In this document: piece by piece, positions 27,518 to 36,333 of the stretch
Position numbering within the stretch: the first letter of the stretch is position 1
How the letters are laid out: every line of letters starts with the position of its first letter
NCBI RefSeq assembly: GCF_015265435.1
Contig: NZ_JABJWH010000020.1
Location: 310,001-374,000 of the forward strand
Direction: 5' to 3'
From: Alloalcanivorax profundimaris
Lineage (GTDB): Bacteria > Pseudomonadota > Gammaproteobacteria > Pseudomonadales > Alcanivoracaceae
Length of the DNA stretch: 64,000 nucleotides
Translations under genes and position numbers: made by a program
Notes under the pieces: generated by a model
Databases searched by the model: none
What the model saw: only the letters and a program-made list of their open reading frames with translations
What the model was told of the DNA's origin: nothing

Positions 27518-28747
27518 GTGCGCGAGATCATTCTCATCCAAGTGTCCGGCAACGACCGTCCCGGACTCACCGCCGCCTTTACCCGTATTCTGGCCCGCTA
27601 CCATCTCAATATCCTGGACATCGGCCAGGCGGTGATCCACGACACCCTGTCGCTGGGCATCCTGGTGGAAGTGCCGCCGGGGGCGGACGCCTCCTCCATG
27701 CTCAAGGACCTGCTGTTCGAGGCCCACAAGCGCGACACCTCGGTGCGCTTCCGGCCCATCGACGAGGATCGCTACGAGCAGTGGGTGTCCGGCCAGGGCA
27801 AGGACCGCCATATCATCACCCTGCTGTCGCGCAAGATCACCGCCGAGCAGCTCGGCGACGTGACCACGGTGGTGGCGGAAAACAACCTCAACATCGACAG
27901 CATCGCGCGGCTATCCGGCCGGGTGCGGCTGGAAGGCGAGAACGGTGACCCGGACGGGCGCGCCTGCGTGGAAATCTCGGTGCGCGGCGAGCCCCGCGAC
28001 ACCGCCGCCATGCGCGCCGCCTTCCTGGGCATCGCCAACGACCGCAATCTGGACATCGCCTTCCAGCGCGACAACGCCTTCCGCCGCAACCGCCGGCTGG
28101 TGGTGTTCGACATGGATTCCACCCTGATCCGCTCCGAGGTCATCGACGAGCTGGCGGTGGAGGCCGGCGTCGCCGAGCAGGTGAGCGCCATCACCGAGCG
28201 GGCCATGCGTGGGGAACTGGACTTCAACGAAAGCTTCCGTGCCCGGGTGGCCCTGCTCAAGGGGCTGGACGAGAGCGCCCTGGAGCGGGTGCGCGACCGC
28301 ATCGAGCTCACCGAGGGCGCGCGCCGGCTGGTCAGCACCCTGAAGGCGCTGGGCTACCGCACCGCCATCCTGTCCGGCGGGTTCACCTGGTTCGGCCACT
28401 GGCTGCAGGGGCTGCTGGGCATCGACTACGTCTACGCCAACGAGTTGAAGATCGAGGACGGCCGGGTCACCGGCGAAGTGGCGGAACCGATCGTCAACGG
28501 CGACCGAAAGGCGGAGCTGTTGCGCGAGATCGCCTCCCGGGAAGGCATCGACATGGAACAGGTGATCGCCGTGGGCGACGGCGCCAACGACCTGCCCATG
28601 CTGGGAGCCGCCGGCCTCGGCATCGCCTTCCGCGCCAAGCCGCTGGTGAAGAAGAACGCCGAGCATTCCATTTCCACCCTGGGACTGGACGGCATTCTTT
28701 ATCTGATCGGCGTGCGGGACAAGGACCAACAAGAACTACTTAAGTAG
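27518..28747 (+). CDS. serB: Phosphoserine phosphatase SerB
   Basis: Last step of serine synthesis. 409 residues: two N-terminal ACT-like domains (about 1-85 and 95-180), typical of the longer SerB form in Pseudomonas and mycobacteria, then a HAD phosphatase domain with nucleophile DMDSTLI, Ser in LSGGFTWF, Lys in NGDRKAELL and GDGANDLPM. The start codon is GTG (27518), with AAGGAGA upstream. It lies tail-to-tail with fimX, separated by a hairpin repeat. Confidence 0.97.
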   Translation: MREIILIQVSGNDRPGLTAAFTRILARYHLNILDIGQAVIHDTLSLGILVEVPPGADASSMLKDLLFEAHKRDTSVRFRPIDEDRYEQWVSGQGKDRHIITLLSRKITAEQLGDVTTVVAENNLNIDSIARLSGRVRLEGENGDPDGRACVEISVRGEPRDTAAMRAAFLGIANDRNLDIAFQRDNAFRRNRRLVVFDMDSTLIRSEVIDELAVEAGVAEQVSAITERAMRGELDFNESFRARVALLKGLDESALERVRDRIELTEGARRLVSTLKALGYRTAILSGGFTWFGHWLQGLLGIDYVYANELKIEDGRVTGEVAEPIVNGDRKAELLREIASREGIDMEQVIAVGDGANDLPMLGAAGLGIAFRAKPLVKKNAEHSISTLGLDGILYLIGVRDKDQQELLK

Positions 28748-28752
28748 TGAAT

Positions 28753-28847
28753 AGTTAACAGTGAACAGTTAACAGCTAAACCAAGCGCGGGCCCGCGGCC
28801 CGCGCGTGACTCTTGCGCTATTAACTGTTAACTGTTCACTCTTAACT
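28753..28847. repeat. Nested inverted repeat between serB and fimX
   Basis: A 27-base arm at 28753-28779, beginning AGTTAACAGTGAACAG, pairs with 28821-28847 at 25 of 27 positions. Between them is a GC-only inner hairpin GCGCGGG/CCCGCGC (28785-28791 with 28799-28805). Each outer arm is itself built from repeated GTTAAC/GTGAAC units. It sits between the stops of two convergent genes and may act as a bidirectional terminator, but its size and repetitive make-up suggest a dispersed element. Confidence 0.75.
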
Positions 28848-28856
28848 GCTCTCTCC

Positions 28857-30935
28857 TCATCCTTCGGTGGTTTCCGCCACCTCCAGCCGGTCCATGGGCG
28901 CCTGCAGATAGTAGCCTTGCAGATAATCCACCCCGCCCAGGGTCCACAGGGTCTGCATCTGGGCGGCGGATTCCACGAAACCCACCAGGGTGCGCCGGCC
29001 GCTGCCCTGCACTTCCTGAATCAGCTCCGCGAAACGTTCGCGGCTTTCCGCCTTGCCCAGCTCCTGGGTGAACGAGCCCTCGAACTTCACCATGGTGGCG
29101 GGGATATGCTCGAACAGCTTGAACGGGTCCAGGCCGCCGCCGAAGCGGCTGATGGAGAGCCCGCAGCCCTGCTTGCGCATGGTCTCGGCGAAGGCGCCGG
29201 CCTGCTTGAGGTAATTGACCGCGTCACCCTCGGAGAACTGGAAGATCACCTGCTCACCGGACAGGCGCGCGGCGCGCATGGCCTTGGTGAGCCATTCCGC
29301 CAGCCCGCTCTCGCCCAGCGAATAGCCGCTCAGATTGACCAGCAGGGTGACCTTCTCGTCCTGGGCGGCGGCGGCGCGCATGGCGTTGAGCACCACCCAG
29401 CGATCCACCTTGCCGGCCATGCCCAGCTCCGCGGCCACCGGCATGAAGTCCGCCGCGGCCAGGTCGTCGCCCTGCTTCTGGGGCATGTGCACGAACACCT
29501 CGAAGATCTGCTCGCTTTCGTCGCGCAGACTCATCAGTGGCTGGTACTTGAGGCGGAAGCTGCCCTTCTCCAGGGCCTGGCGGATGCTCAGGGCGACCGC
29601 TTCGTTGGAGCCGGCGGCGACATCGTCCATGGGGTCGTGAATCTTGATGGCGTTGCCCTGCTCGTCGTTCTGCCGCTGGGCCTGATTGCAGCATTTGAGC
29701 GCCTTGGTGAGGATATCCTGGCTGCTGCGCGCGTCCTCCCGGGCGAAGGCCACGCCCAGGCTGGCGGTGATGTGCACGGTGCGCGCCGCCACCTCCGGCA
29801 TCAGCGTTTCGATTCCGGCGCGCAGTTCCTCGGCCAGGGTCGCCGCCTCGTCGATGTCGGCCACCGGCTTGAGCACCGCGAAGTCCTCGCCGTCCACCCG
29901 CGCCAGCTTGCCGTCGGCGCAGTGGCCGCGCAGCCAGTCCGCCACCGCGCGCAGGGCGTCGTCGGCGCCCTCCATGCCGAGGCTGGACTGGTGGTGCTCG
30001 AAATCGTCCAGACGCAGGTACAGCACCGCCGCCAGTTCTCCCTGGCGGGCCGCGTCGCTGACCGCCTGATCCAGTTGCTCCATGAACCAGGAGCGACTGT
30101 AGAGCCCGGTCACCTGGTCGGTCTGGCTGATCTCGTGGAGCCGCTCCTGGAGGGCGTTTTCGTCCAGGCCGGTGGCGCGGATCACGATCTGGGTGCAGGC
30201 CTCGCCGTCGAAGGTGCTCGGCGAGAAAATGAAGTTGGCGCCGAACTCGCCGTTTTCGGTGTGCACGCCCCGGCATTCCAGTTCATTGGTCTGGCTTTCA
30301 TCCTGGGCGCGGCTGCGCAGCAGCTTCTTGAGGCGGTCGTGGTCCTCGGCGGAGACCATGTCCATGATCGGCACGCCGGCCAGTTCGTCGGCGTCTTCGT
30401 AGCCGAACATGCGCGCGTAGTTTTCGTTGGCGTGGATGTGCATGCCGTCCAGCACGTAGGCGATGGCGTCGCGGCTCTGGTCCATCAGCAGGCGCAGGCG
30501 TTTCTCCGCCTCGTGGCGGCTGATCTCGGAATGCTGCAGCTCCTTGCGCAGGCGCAGGAACTCCATGAGCCGGTCCACGCACTGCATCAGCAGCTCGCGG
30601 TCGTCCTTGGGCGCCACCGCCCGGGCGCCGGCGTTGTAGGCTTCACGCACGATCTCGGCGTTGTAGTCATCGCTGAGCAGCACCACCGGCAGGGCCTTGC
30701 CGAGCCGGTTGATGTGCGCCATGGCGCCTTCGAAGGTGCCGTCGCCGAAACTCGGCCGGCACAGCATCAGTTCCCAAGCGCCGCCCTTGAGCGCGCGCAC
30801 CAGCTCATCCTCGTTCAGCGCCAGTTGTGCCCGGGTCGCCCGCCCCGCGTTACGCAGGGCATTCATCAACTGTTCGGCTTCATCCTGGGAGTCATGGGCG
30901 ATCAGCAAGCGAAGGGTATCGAGAGCGTATGTCAT
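28857..30935 (-). CDS. fimX: FimX-type c-di-GMP effector (REC-PAS-GGDEF-EAL)
   Basis: 692 residues, almost the length of P. aeruginosa FimX (691), and next to serB as in that species. Domains: degenerate receiver (1-125, LMLCRPSF in place of a phospho-acceptor Asp), PAS (about 140-260), GGDEF-like (about 270-430) with VDGEDF instead of GGDEF, and EAL-like (about 445-690) with EVF at 479-481 instead of EAL. Both catalytic signatures are lost, as in FimX, which binds c-di-GMP through the EAL domain and drives polar type IV pilus assembly and twitching. Confidence 0.9.
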   Translation of the reverse strand: MTYALDTLRLLIAHDSQDEAEQLMNALRNAGRATRAQLALNEDELVRALKGGAWELMLCRPSFGDGTFEGAMAHINRLGKALPVVLLSDDYNAEIVREAYNAGARAVAPKDDRELLMQCVDRLMEFLRLRKELQHSEISRHEAEKRLRLLMDQSRDAIAYVLDGMHIHANENYARMFGYEDADELAGVPIMDMVSAEDHDRLKKLLRSRAQDESQTNELECRGVHTENGEFGANFIFSPSTFDGEACTQIVIRATGLDENALQERLHEISQTDQVTGLYSRSWFMEQLDQAVSDAARQGELAAVLYLRLDDFEHHQSSLGMEGADDALRAVADWLRGHCADGKLARVDGEDFAVLKPVADIDEAATLAEELRAGIETLMPEVAARTVHITASLGVAFAREDARSSQDILTKALKCCNQAQRQNDEQGNAIKIHDPMDDVAAGSNEAVALSIRQALEKGSFRLKYQPLMSLRDESEQIFEVFVHMPQKQGDDLAAADFMPVAAELGMAGKVDRWVVLNAMRAAAAQDEKVTLLVNLSGYSLGESGLAEWLTKAMRAARLSGEQVIFQFSEGDAVNYLKQAGAFAETMRKQGCGLSISRFGGGLDPFKLFEHIPATMVKFEGSFTQELGKAESRERFAELIQEVQGSGRRTLVGFVESAAQMQTLWTLGGVDYLQGYYLQAPMDRLEVAETTEG

Positions 30936-31033
30936 CGGCGCCGGTGCTCATCCGTTATTCGTAGAGCGTCCATTGTGCCTGACGGCGCTGCGTTCGCCAA
31001 AGACCTGGATCAATGCGCCGCCGGCCTGAGCGG

Positions 31034-32503
31034 TCAATCGGGACGCAAGGAGAAGCGCGCCACGTCCGGGGAGACAGCCACCCGGATGCCCAGCCGGGCC
31101 AGCCGGGGCGGCCCTTCCCAGATGGTCACCCGGGCGCCGGCGCGGAACCCGGCGGTGGGCACCAGCAGGGTTTCCGTGTCCATGTCCACGCCGGCGGGCA
31201 CCAGCAGGGCCGGCACCGGCAGGGTGTCGCCATAGCCGTGGCTGAGCCGCACCGGCCGGGTGCCGGCGGGCCACAGCGCCACGCCCAACTGAGCGCCGTC
31301 GCCGTGGCGGGCCACCCAACGCACCTCGCCCACCCGCCAGGCGCCGGTGTCCGGGTCGCGCACCGCCACCGGGCCGCCGGTGCGCAGGGCCCGGGGGGTG
31401 GCGCCGGCCCAGGCCAGCCGGCAACCGCCCTCGGCCCGGTCCAGCCAGCGCACCGGGTGCGGGTCGAGCTCGCCGCCGGCGCGCTCCAGGCCGTCGTGGG
31501 CCGCTTTCAGGCCGACCAGCAAACCCGACTCGCCGCTGGCCGCGCGGCGCGGCCGGGCCCGGTCCGGGGCCGCCAGCCAGACCGCGCGCAGTTGGTTCAG
31601 CAGAATGTCGCCGAGCGGGCTAGCGGCGCCGTCGCCCGCCAGCGCCTCGGCCAGGGGGCGGGGGTCGAAATAGAGCTGGCCCGGCGGGTCGCCCCCGGCC
31701 ACCGGGCGGGGGCCCTGGTCGCTTTCCGGGTCCACCCGGAAGCGCGCCTGACGGCGGTCGCCGTGCAACACCAGCCAGCGCGCCCAGTGCCCGGCGGCCC
31801 GGTACAGGGCGAGCAGCGCGGAGGGACGCAACCGGTTGGGCTGGGCGCTGGCCACCAGCAACAACCGGGCGTAGGTCAGGTGCACCGAGCCCTCGCGCCC
31901 GGGCAGCAGCGGGTCCGCCACGGTCACCGCCTGCAGGGCGTGGCGTTCGGCGGTGGCGTGCAGGCGGTGCAGGCGCCGCCACAGACCTTCCGGCACCGGG
32001 GTGTACAGCAGCCAGGCCAGGCACAGACGCTGGGCCAGGGCCTCGGCGGCGCGCTGCAGGGCGGTGGCGGCGGCCTGCCGTTCCGGGCGCCCCAGGCGCT
32101 CCTTGAGCAGCGCCACGGCCACCGCCTGGTAACCCAGGGCCAGCCCCTCGAACAGCGCCCGGGCATGGTCCGCCGCCGCGCGGCTGCGCGCCGGCGGCAC
32201 CAGGGGCTGATTCAGGAAGTCGGCTTCCAGGGCCTGGGCCAGCTGGTGGACGCCGGGGCGGACCTCTTCCAGCAGCGCCAGGCGGCGGCGGGCATCCACC
32301 CGCAGAAGCGCCAGTTCCTCCAGGAGCCGCAGCAGCGGCAGAACGCCACGCGCCGGGTCGGCCATGGGCTCGCCGAGGGACAGCGTCGCCAACCAGGCGC
32401 GCAGGCGCCGGGGGCGGGCGCTGGCCAGGGACAGTTTTTCGATCGGTTTGCCGGCATCGGGCGGCAGCGCCCATGCCAGATCCGTTGGCCAAGCCTCGTG
32501 CAT
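31034..32503 (-). CDS. Uncharacterised FimX-neighbour protein, possible PilZ-like C terminus
   Basis: 489 residues, no signal peptide or membrane helix. Residues 1-330 are helical and rich in Ala, Leu and Arg. The last 110 residues read like a beta barrel; GGPVAVRDPDTGAWRVGEVRW followed by GDGAQLGVALWPA resembles the end of PilZ domains (VrWv....G.. lGVeF), but I do not see a convincing RxxxR plus D/NxSxxG pair. It lies 98 bp upstream of fimX on the same strand, so a role as c-di-GMP-related partner in pilus control is plausible but unproven. Confidence 0.6.
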   Translation of the reverse strand: MHEAWPTDLAWALPPDAGKPIEKLSLASARPRRLRAWLATLSLGEPMADPARGVLPLLRLLEELALLRVDARRRLALLEEVRPGVHQLAQALEADFLNQPLVPPARSRAAADHARALFEGLALGYQAVAVALLKERLGRPERQAAATALQRAAEALAQRLCLAWLLYTPVPEGLWRRLHRLHATAERHALQAVTVADPLLPGREGSVHLTYARLLLVASAQPNRLRPSALLALYRAAGHWARWLVLHGDRRQARFRVDPESDQGPRPVAGGDPPGQLYFDPRPLAEALAGDGAASPLGDILLNQLRAVWLAAPDRARPRRAASGESGLLVGLKAAHDGLERAGGELDPHPVRWLDRAEGGCRLAWAGATPRALRTGGPVAVRDPDTGAWRVGEVRWVARHGDGAQLGVALWPAGTRPVRLSHGYGDTLPVPALLVPAGVDMDTETLLVPTAGFRAGARVTIWEGPPRLARLGIRVAVSPDVARFSLRPD

Positions 32504-32593
32504 CGGTGTCTTCCCTCACCGACGGGCGGCGATTGCCCGTTATTTTTGCGAACTGAATCACAAAACCGTACGGGAAAACCGACTGATTGTAAA

Positions 32594-33622
32594 TTAACCA
32601 GCCAGCACTGTTTTGGCCGCTTCGCCGGGCTCTTCCCGGGCCAGCCGGGGCACCAGAAAGCCCGGCAGACGAGCGCGCAGAGCGGCATGCAGGGCCCGGG
32701 CACGATGGTCGGGAACGGCGAAGTGGGCGGCCCCGGCCACCGCGTCCAGTTGGTGCAGGTAATACGGCAGCACCCCGGCGTCGTGGAGCCGGTCGGACAA
32801 CGTCGCCAGGGTGTCCGCGTCGTCGTTGACGCCGGCCAGCAGCACCGCCTGGTTGAGCAGGGTGACCCCGGCCCGGCCCAGGGTCCGGCAGCGGGCCGCC
32901 AGATCGGCGTCGATCTCCCGGGGGTGGTTGGCGTGCAGCACCAGGGTGGCGCGCCAGCGCGGCGCCTCCAGCAGCGACAGCAGGCCGTCGTCGAGGCGCT
33001 CGGGGATCACCACCGGGGTGCGGCTGTGCAGCCGCAGCCGGTCGAGATGGGGAATCGCCGCCAGTTCTTCCAGCAGCGCCGCCAGCCGCTCATTGCCCAG
33101 GGTCAGGGGGTCGCCGCCGCTGAGGATCACCTCGCGAATGTCGTCGCGCTCGCGCAACCAGGCCAGGGCCTGCTTCCAGCGTCCGCCGGACAAATGGGTC
33201 TGGTAGGGGAAATGGCGGCGGAAGCAGTAACGGCAGTGCACCGCGCAGGCCCCGGTGACCACCAGCAGGGCGCGGCCATGGTACTTGTGCAGCAGCCCCG
33301 GCACCGGCGTGTGCTCGGCCTCCTCCAGGGGATCGGCGCCGTAACCGGGCACGGTTTCCCGCTCCCGACCGCTGGCCAGCACCTGGCGCAGCAAGGGGTC
33401 GTCCGGGTTGCCCGGCTCGATGCGGTCCAGATAGCGGCGCGGCACCCGCAGGGGGAAATCGCTGTCGGCGTCGACGCCATCGGGCAGCCGCGCCGGGTCC
33501 AGGCCCAGGTGCTCGCACAAGGCGGCTACGTCAGTGATCAGGTCCGCCTGCAGGCGGCGCCAATCGGGCACCTGCCAACCGTCGGCCTCCTGCGTTATCA
33601 TGGCCAGCCTTTTCAACGCCAT
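32594..33622 (-). CDS. epmB: EF-P beta-lysylation protein EpmB (lysine 2,3-aminomutase)
   Basis: Radical SAM, PLP-dependent enzyme that makes (R)-beta-lysine for EF-P modification. 342 residues with the radical SAM cluster [21 protein letters not shown], and a conserved tail VPYYL-like ([18 protein letters not shown]). The residue that anchors PLP should be the Lys near the end (AAKTVLAG). The start may be ATG 33622 or the internal ATG at 33601. It diverges from efp with only 32 to 53 bp between the starts, so the two promoters must overlap or lie within coding DNA. Confidence 0.95.
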   Translation of the reverse strand: MALKRLAMITQEADGWQVPDWRRLQADLITDVAALCEHLGLDPARLPDGVDADSDFPLRVPRRYLDRIEPGNPDDPLLRQVLASGRERETVPGYGADPLEEAEHTPVPGLLHKYHGRALLVVTGACAVHCRYCFRRHFPYQTHLSGGRWKQALAWLRERDDIREVILSGGDPLTLGNERLAALLEELAAIPHLDRLRLHSRTPVVIPERLDDGLLSLLEAPRWRATLVLHANHPREIDADLAARCRTLGRAGVTLLNQAVLLAGVNDDADTLATLSDRLHDAGVLPYYLHQLDAVAGAAHFAVPDHRARALHAALRARLPGFLVPRLAREEPGEAAKTVLAG

Positions 33623-33654
33623 CCGGTAATTCCCGCAACAGTGGATCAGTGTCT

Positions 33655-34224
33655 ATGGCCAGCTATTCTACCAATGAATTCAAGTCCGGCTTGAAGGTCA
33701 TGCTCGACGGCGACCCGTGCGCCATTATCGAAAACGAGTTCGTGAAGCCCGGCAAGGGCCAGGCCTTCAACCGCGTGAAACTGCGCAACCTGAAGACCGG
33801 CAAGGTGGTCGAGCGCACCTTCAAGTCCGGCGACAGCCTGGAAGGCGCCGATGTGCTGGATATCACCATGCAGTACATCTACAACGACGGCGAATTCTGG
33901 CACTTCATGGACCCCAACACCTTCGACCAGAAGCCCGCCGGCAGCGACGCCGTGGGCGACGCCAAGCAGTGGCTGAAGGAAGAGGACATGTGCGAGATCA
34001 CCCTCTACAACGGCGAGCCGCTGATCGTGAACCCGCCCAATTTCGTGGAGCTGGAGATCACCCAGACCGACCCCGGCCTCAAGGGCGATACCGCCGGCAC
34101 CGGCGGCAAGCCGGCCACGCTGAGCACCGGCGCCGTGGTGCGCGTGCCCCTGTTCGTGCAGGAAGGCGAGGTGATCAAGGTGGACACCCGCACCGGCGAA
34201 TACGTGGGCCGCATCAAGAACTGA
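33655..34224 (+). CDS. efp: Translation elongation factor P
   Basis: Rescues ribosomes stalled at polyproline. 189 residues, beginning [19 protein letters not shown], the usual start of the lysylated EF-P type. The modified lysine sits in VKPGKGQAF (PGKG loop). A GTG six bases upstream (33649) is in frame, but ATG 33655 fits the family. It is flanked by both modifying genes, epmB on the left and epmA 8 bp on the right; with PGKG this marks the beta-lysyl pathway and not the arginine-rhamnosyl one of P. aeruginosa. Confidence 0.98.
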   Translation: MASYSTNEFKSGLKVMLDGDPCAIIENEFVKPGKGQAFNRVKLRNLKTGKVVERTFKSGDSLEGADVLDITMQYIYNDGEFWHFMDPNTFDQKPAGSDAVGDAKQWLKEEDMCEITLYNGEPLIVNPPNFVELEITQTDPGLKGDTAGTGGKPATLSTGAVVRVPLFVQEGEVIKVDTRTGEYVGRIKN

Positions 34225-34232
34225 GCCCGCCC

Positions 34233-35171
34233 ATGAGCGATGCATCCTGGCTGCCCACCGCCGCCCACGATGCCCTGAAGGCGCGCGCCGACCTGCTACG
34301 GTCGGTGCGCGCCTTTTTCGATGGGCGCGGGGTCATGGAGGTAAGCACCCCGCTGCTGGCCGCCCACGGGGTCAGCGACGAGCACATCGATGCCATCGAG
34401 GTGCCCGGCCACGGCTGGCTGCAGACCTCGCCGGAATACCACATGAAACGGCTGCTGGCCGCCGGCAGCGGGCCGATCTATCAGATCGCCCGGGCCTTCC
34501 GCCACGGCGAGGCCGGCGCCCGCCACAATCCGGAATTCACCCTGCTGGAATGGTACCGCCCGGGCTTCGACCTGGAGGCCCTGGTGGACGAGTGTCTGGC
34601 GCTGCTGGGCCCGCTGTGCGGTGCCGGCGCCGAGCGCCGCCGCTTCCGCGAGCTGTTCGCGGCGGTCACCGGGCTGGACCCGCTGACCGCCCCGGCGGCG
34701 GATCTGGCCGCCCGGGCGGAACGGGCCGGCGCCCCGACCGGCCTGAGCGGGCCCCAGGCGGTGGACTATCTGATGGCCGTGGACGTGGAGCCGGCCCTGG
34801 ACCCGGCGGTGCTCACCGTGGTCACGGATTTCCCCGGCTGGGCGGCGGCCCTGGCGCAAACCACCGAGGACGGGGACGGCGCCCGGGTGGCGCGGCGCTT
34901 CGAGATCTACCACCGGGGCCTGGAGCTGGCCAACGGTTACCAGGAGTTGCTGGACGCCGACGAACAGGCGCGCCGCTTCGAGCGGGACAATGAAAAGCGC
35001 CGGGCCGCCGGCAAACGCACCATGACGCCGGACCCGTACCTGCTGGCCGCGCTGGCGGCGGGGCTGCCGCCGTGCAGCGGCGTGGCGCTGGGGCTGGAGC
35101 GGCTGCAGATGGTGCTCAGCGGCGCCGAACGCATCGACCGGGTGTGGCCGTTTCCCGTTGAGCGTGCATGA
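34233..35171 (+). CDS. epmA: EF-P lysine ligase EpmA (GenX/PoxA)
   Basis: Class II lysyl-tRNA-synthetase paralogue that attaches beta-lysine to EF-P. 312 residues, catalytic core only, no anticodon-binding domain. Motif 2 is in QIARAFRHGEAGARHNPEFTLLEWYR and motif 3 in CSGVALGLERLQMVL. ATG at 34233, 8 bp after the efp stop, so the two are cotranscribed. No gene for the hydroxylase EpmC is seen here. Confidence 0.96.
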   Translation: MSDASWLPTAAHDALKARADLLRSVRAFFDGRGVMEVSTPLLAAHGVSDEHIDAIEVPGHGWLQTSPEYHMKRLLAAGSGPIYQIARAFRHGEAGARHNPEFTLLEWYRPGFDLEALVDECLALLGPLCGAGAERRRFRELFAAVTGLDPLTAPAADLAARAERAGAPTGLSGPQAVDYLMAVDVEPALDPAVLTVVTDFPGWAAALAQTTEDGDGARVARRFEIYHRGLELANGYQELLDADEQARRFERDNEKRRAAGKRTMTPDPYLLAALAAGLPPCSGVALGLERLQMVLSGAERIDRVWPFPVERA

Positions 35172-35178
35172 TGCGCTG

Positions 35179-35291
35179 GACGCCGGACGCTAAAACCCTG
35201 CACGGAAACGAATGGCGTGTTTGCTGTCAGGCAGCACCTTCCTGCCAGTAACGCCCCAGGAACTCCAGGCCCGGGTTGAGCGTCCGGCGTC
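35179..35291. repeat. 13-bp inverted repeat flanking 87 bp after epmA
   Basis: GACGCCGGACGCT (35179-35191) and AGCGTCCGGCGTC (35279-35291) are exact complements. The gap between epmA and the hydrolase lies within them. The minus strand of the inside reads as an 18-codon protein-like tail (LNPGLEFLGRYWQEGAA then TGA) ending near 35227, which could be the remains of a gene end. It may be a small inserted element or chance. Confidence 0.45.
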
Positions 35292-36210
35292 AGGCGCCCA
35301 CCGCCACCGCTTTCTCCACCTCCACCCGCTGGCAGTTGCCATCAATCAATTCCACGATACGTGGCTGCACCGACGGCGGCAGGTCGTGGCCCATGCCGTC
35401 GATGATGGTCAGCCGGGCACCGGGGATGGCCCGCGCCGAGGCCTTGCCGCCGGCGGGCCGGATCAGCGGATCGGCGCCACCGTGGACCACCTGCACCGGA
35501 CACCGCACCGCCTTGAGCCGCTTGGTCAGGTTGCCGGTGGCCAGGATCGCCAGGAACTGGTTACGGATGCCACGCGGGTTGAGACCCCGCTCCCAACTGC
35601 GCCGGAACATGTTCTCCAATTCATCGCGGCCCTGGTCCAGGGTGCCGCCCAGCTTGGCCATCATGTCCAGGCCGAAGGCCACGTACTGATCCACGGTCTC
35701 GATTTCCGTGCGCGGCGCCACCAGGGTCTTCAGCGCCGAAGGGCGCGGCGGCGGCAGCAGCGGGCTGTTGGTGCTGGACATGATGGAGGTGGCGCTGAGC
35801 ACCCGCTCCGGCCGGGTGGCCGCCGCCAGCTGCACGATCATGCCACCCATGGAGGCGCCCACCAGATGCGCCTTGGCGATGCCCAGGGCATCCAGCAGGC
35901 CCATGGTGTCGTCCACCAGGTCGTTCAGGGTGTAAGGGGCGTGAACCTTGAGGCCCACCAGATGGCGCAGCATCGCCTGCACCGGCCCGTACTTGAACGG
36001 CTTGCGGATGCGGGAGGACTTGCCGGCGTCCCGGTTGTCGAAGGCGATCACCCGGTAGCCCCGGTTCGCCAGGGCGTCGAGCAGCCCCTCGGGCCAGAAC
36101 ACCAACTGCGCCGACAGCCCCATGATGAACACCAGCGGTTCACCGTCTTCCGGGCCGCGGGTTTCGTAGAACAGTTCGATGCCGTTGCTGTGCACCGTGC
36201 CGGTGGCCAT
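35290..36210 (-). CDS. Alpha/beta hydrolase
   Basis: 306 residues: oxyanion strand VFIMGLSAQLVFWPEGL, AFDNRDAGKSSR, nucleophile elbow GASMGGM, an acid Asp in HGGADPLI and the catalytic His in DGMGHDLPP. This layout is that of lipase/esterase or ester-bond hydrolases of the Aclacinomycin methylesterase-like group. ATG at 36208-36210 with AAGGAAA upstream; the longer frame runs into the thiolase terminator. Substrate unknown. Confidence 0.88.
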   Translation of the reverse strand: MATGTVHSNGIELFYETRGPEDGEPLVFIMGLSAQLVFWPEGLLDALANRGYRVIAFDNRDAGKSSRIRKPFKYGPVQAMLRHLVGLKVHAPYTLNDLVDDTMGLLDALGIAKAHLVGASMGGMIVQLAAATRPERVLSATSIMSSTNSPLLPPPRPSALKTLVAPRTEIETVDQYVAFGLDMMAKLGGTLDQGRDELENMFRRSWERGLNPRGIRNQFLAILATGNLTKRLKAVRCPVQVVHGGADPLIRPAGGKASARAIPGARLTIIDGMGHDLPPSVQPRIVELIDGNCQRVEVEKAVAVGA

Positions 36211-36256
36211 GGGCGTTTCCTTCTCTTGCCGGGGGAGTGAAATCAGTGGCCCAACA

Positions 36257-36293
36257 TAGAAAAGCCCGGCGGCGCCCACAAGCGCCGCCGGGC
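36257..36293 (-). terminator. Terminator after the thiolase gene
   Basis: A perfect 12-bp GC stem (36264-36275 with 36282-36293, loop of 6) is followed on the minus strand by TTTTCTATG. It lies 40 bp after the thiolase stop and about 50 bp before the hydrolase start, so the hydrolase needs its own promoter. Confidence 0.88.
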
Positions 36294-36333
36294 ATTCTGG
36301 CCCGTCGGGCCGGCCAAAATTGCCGCCGTACGC

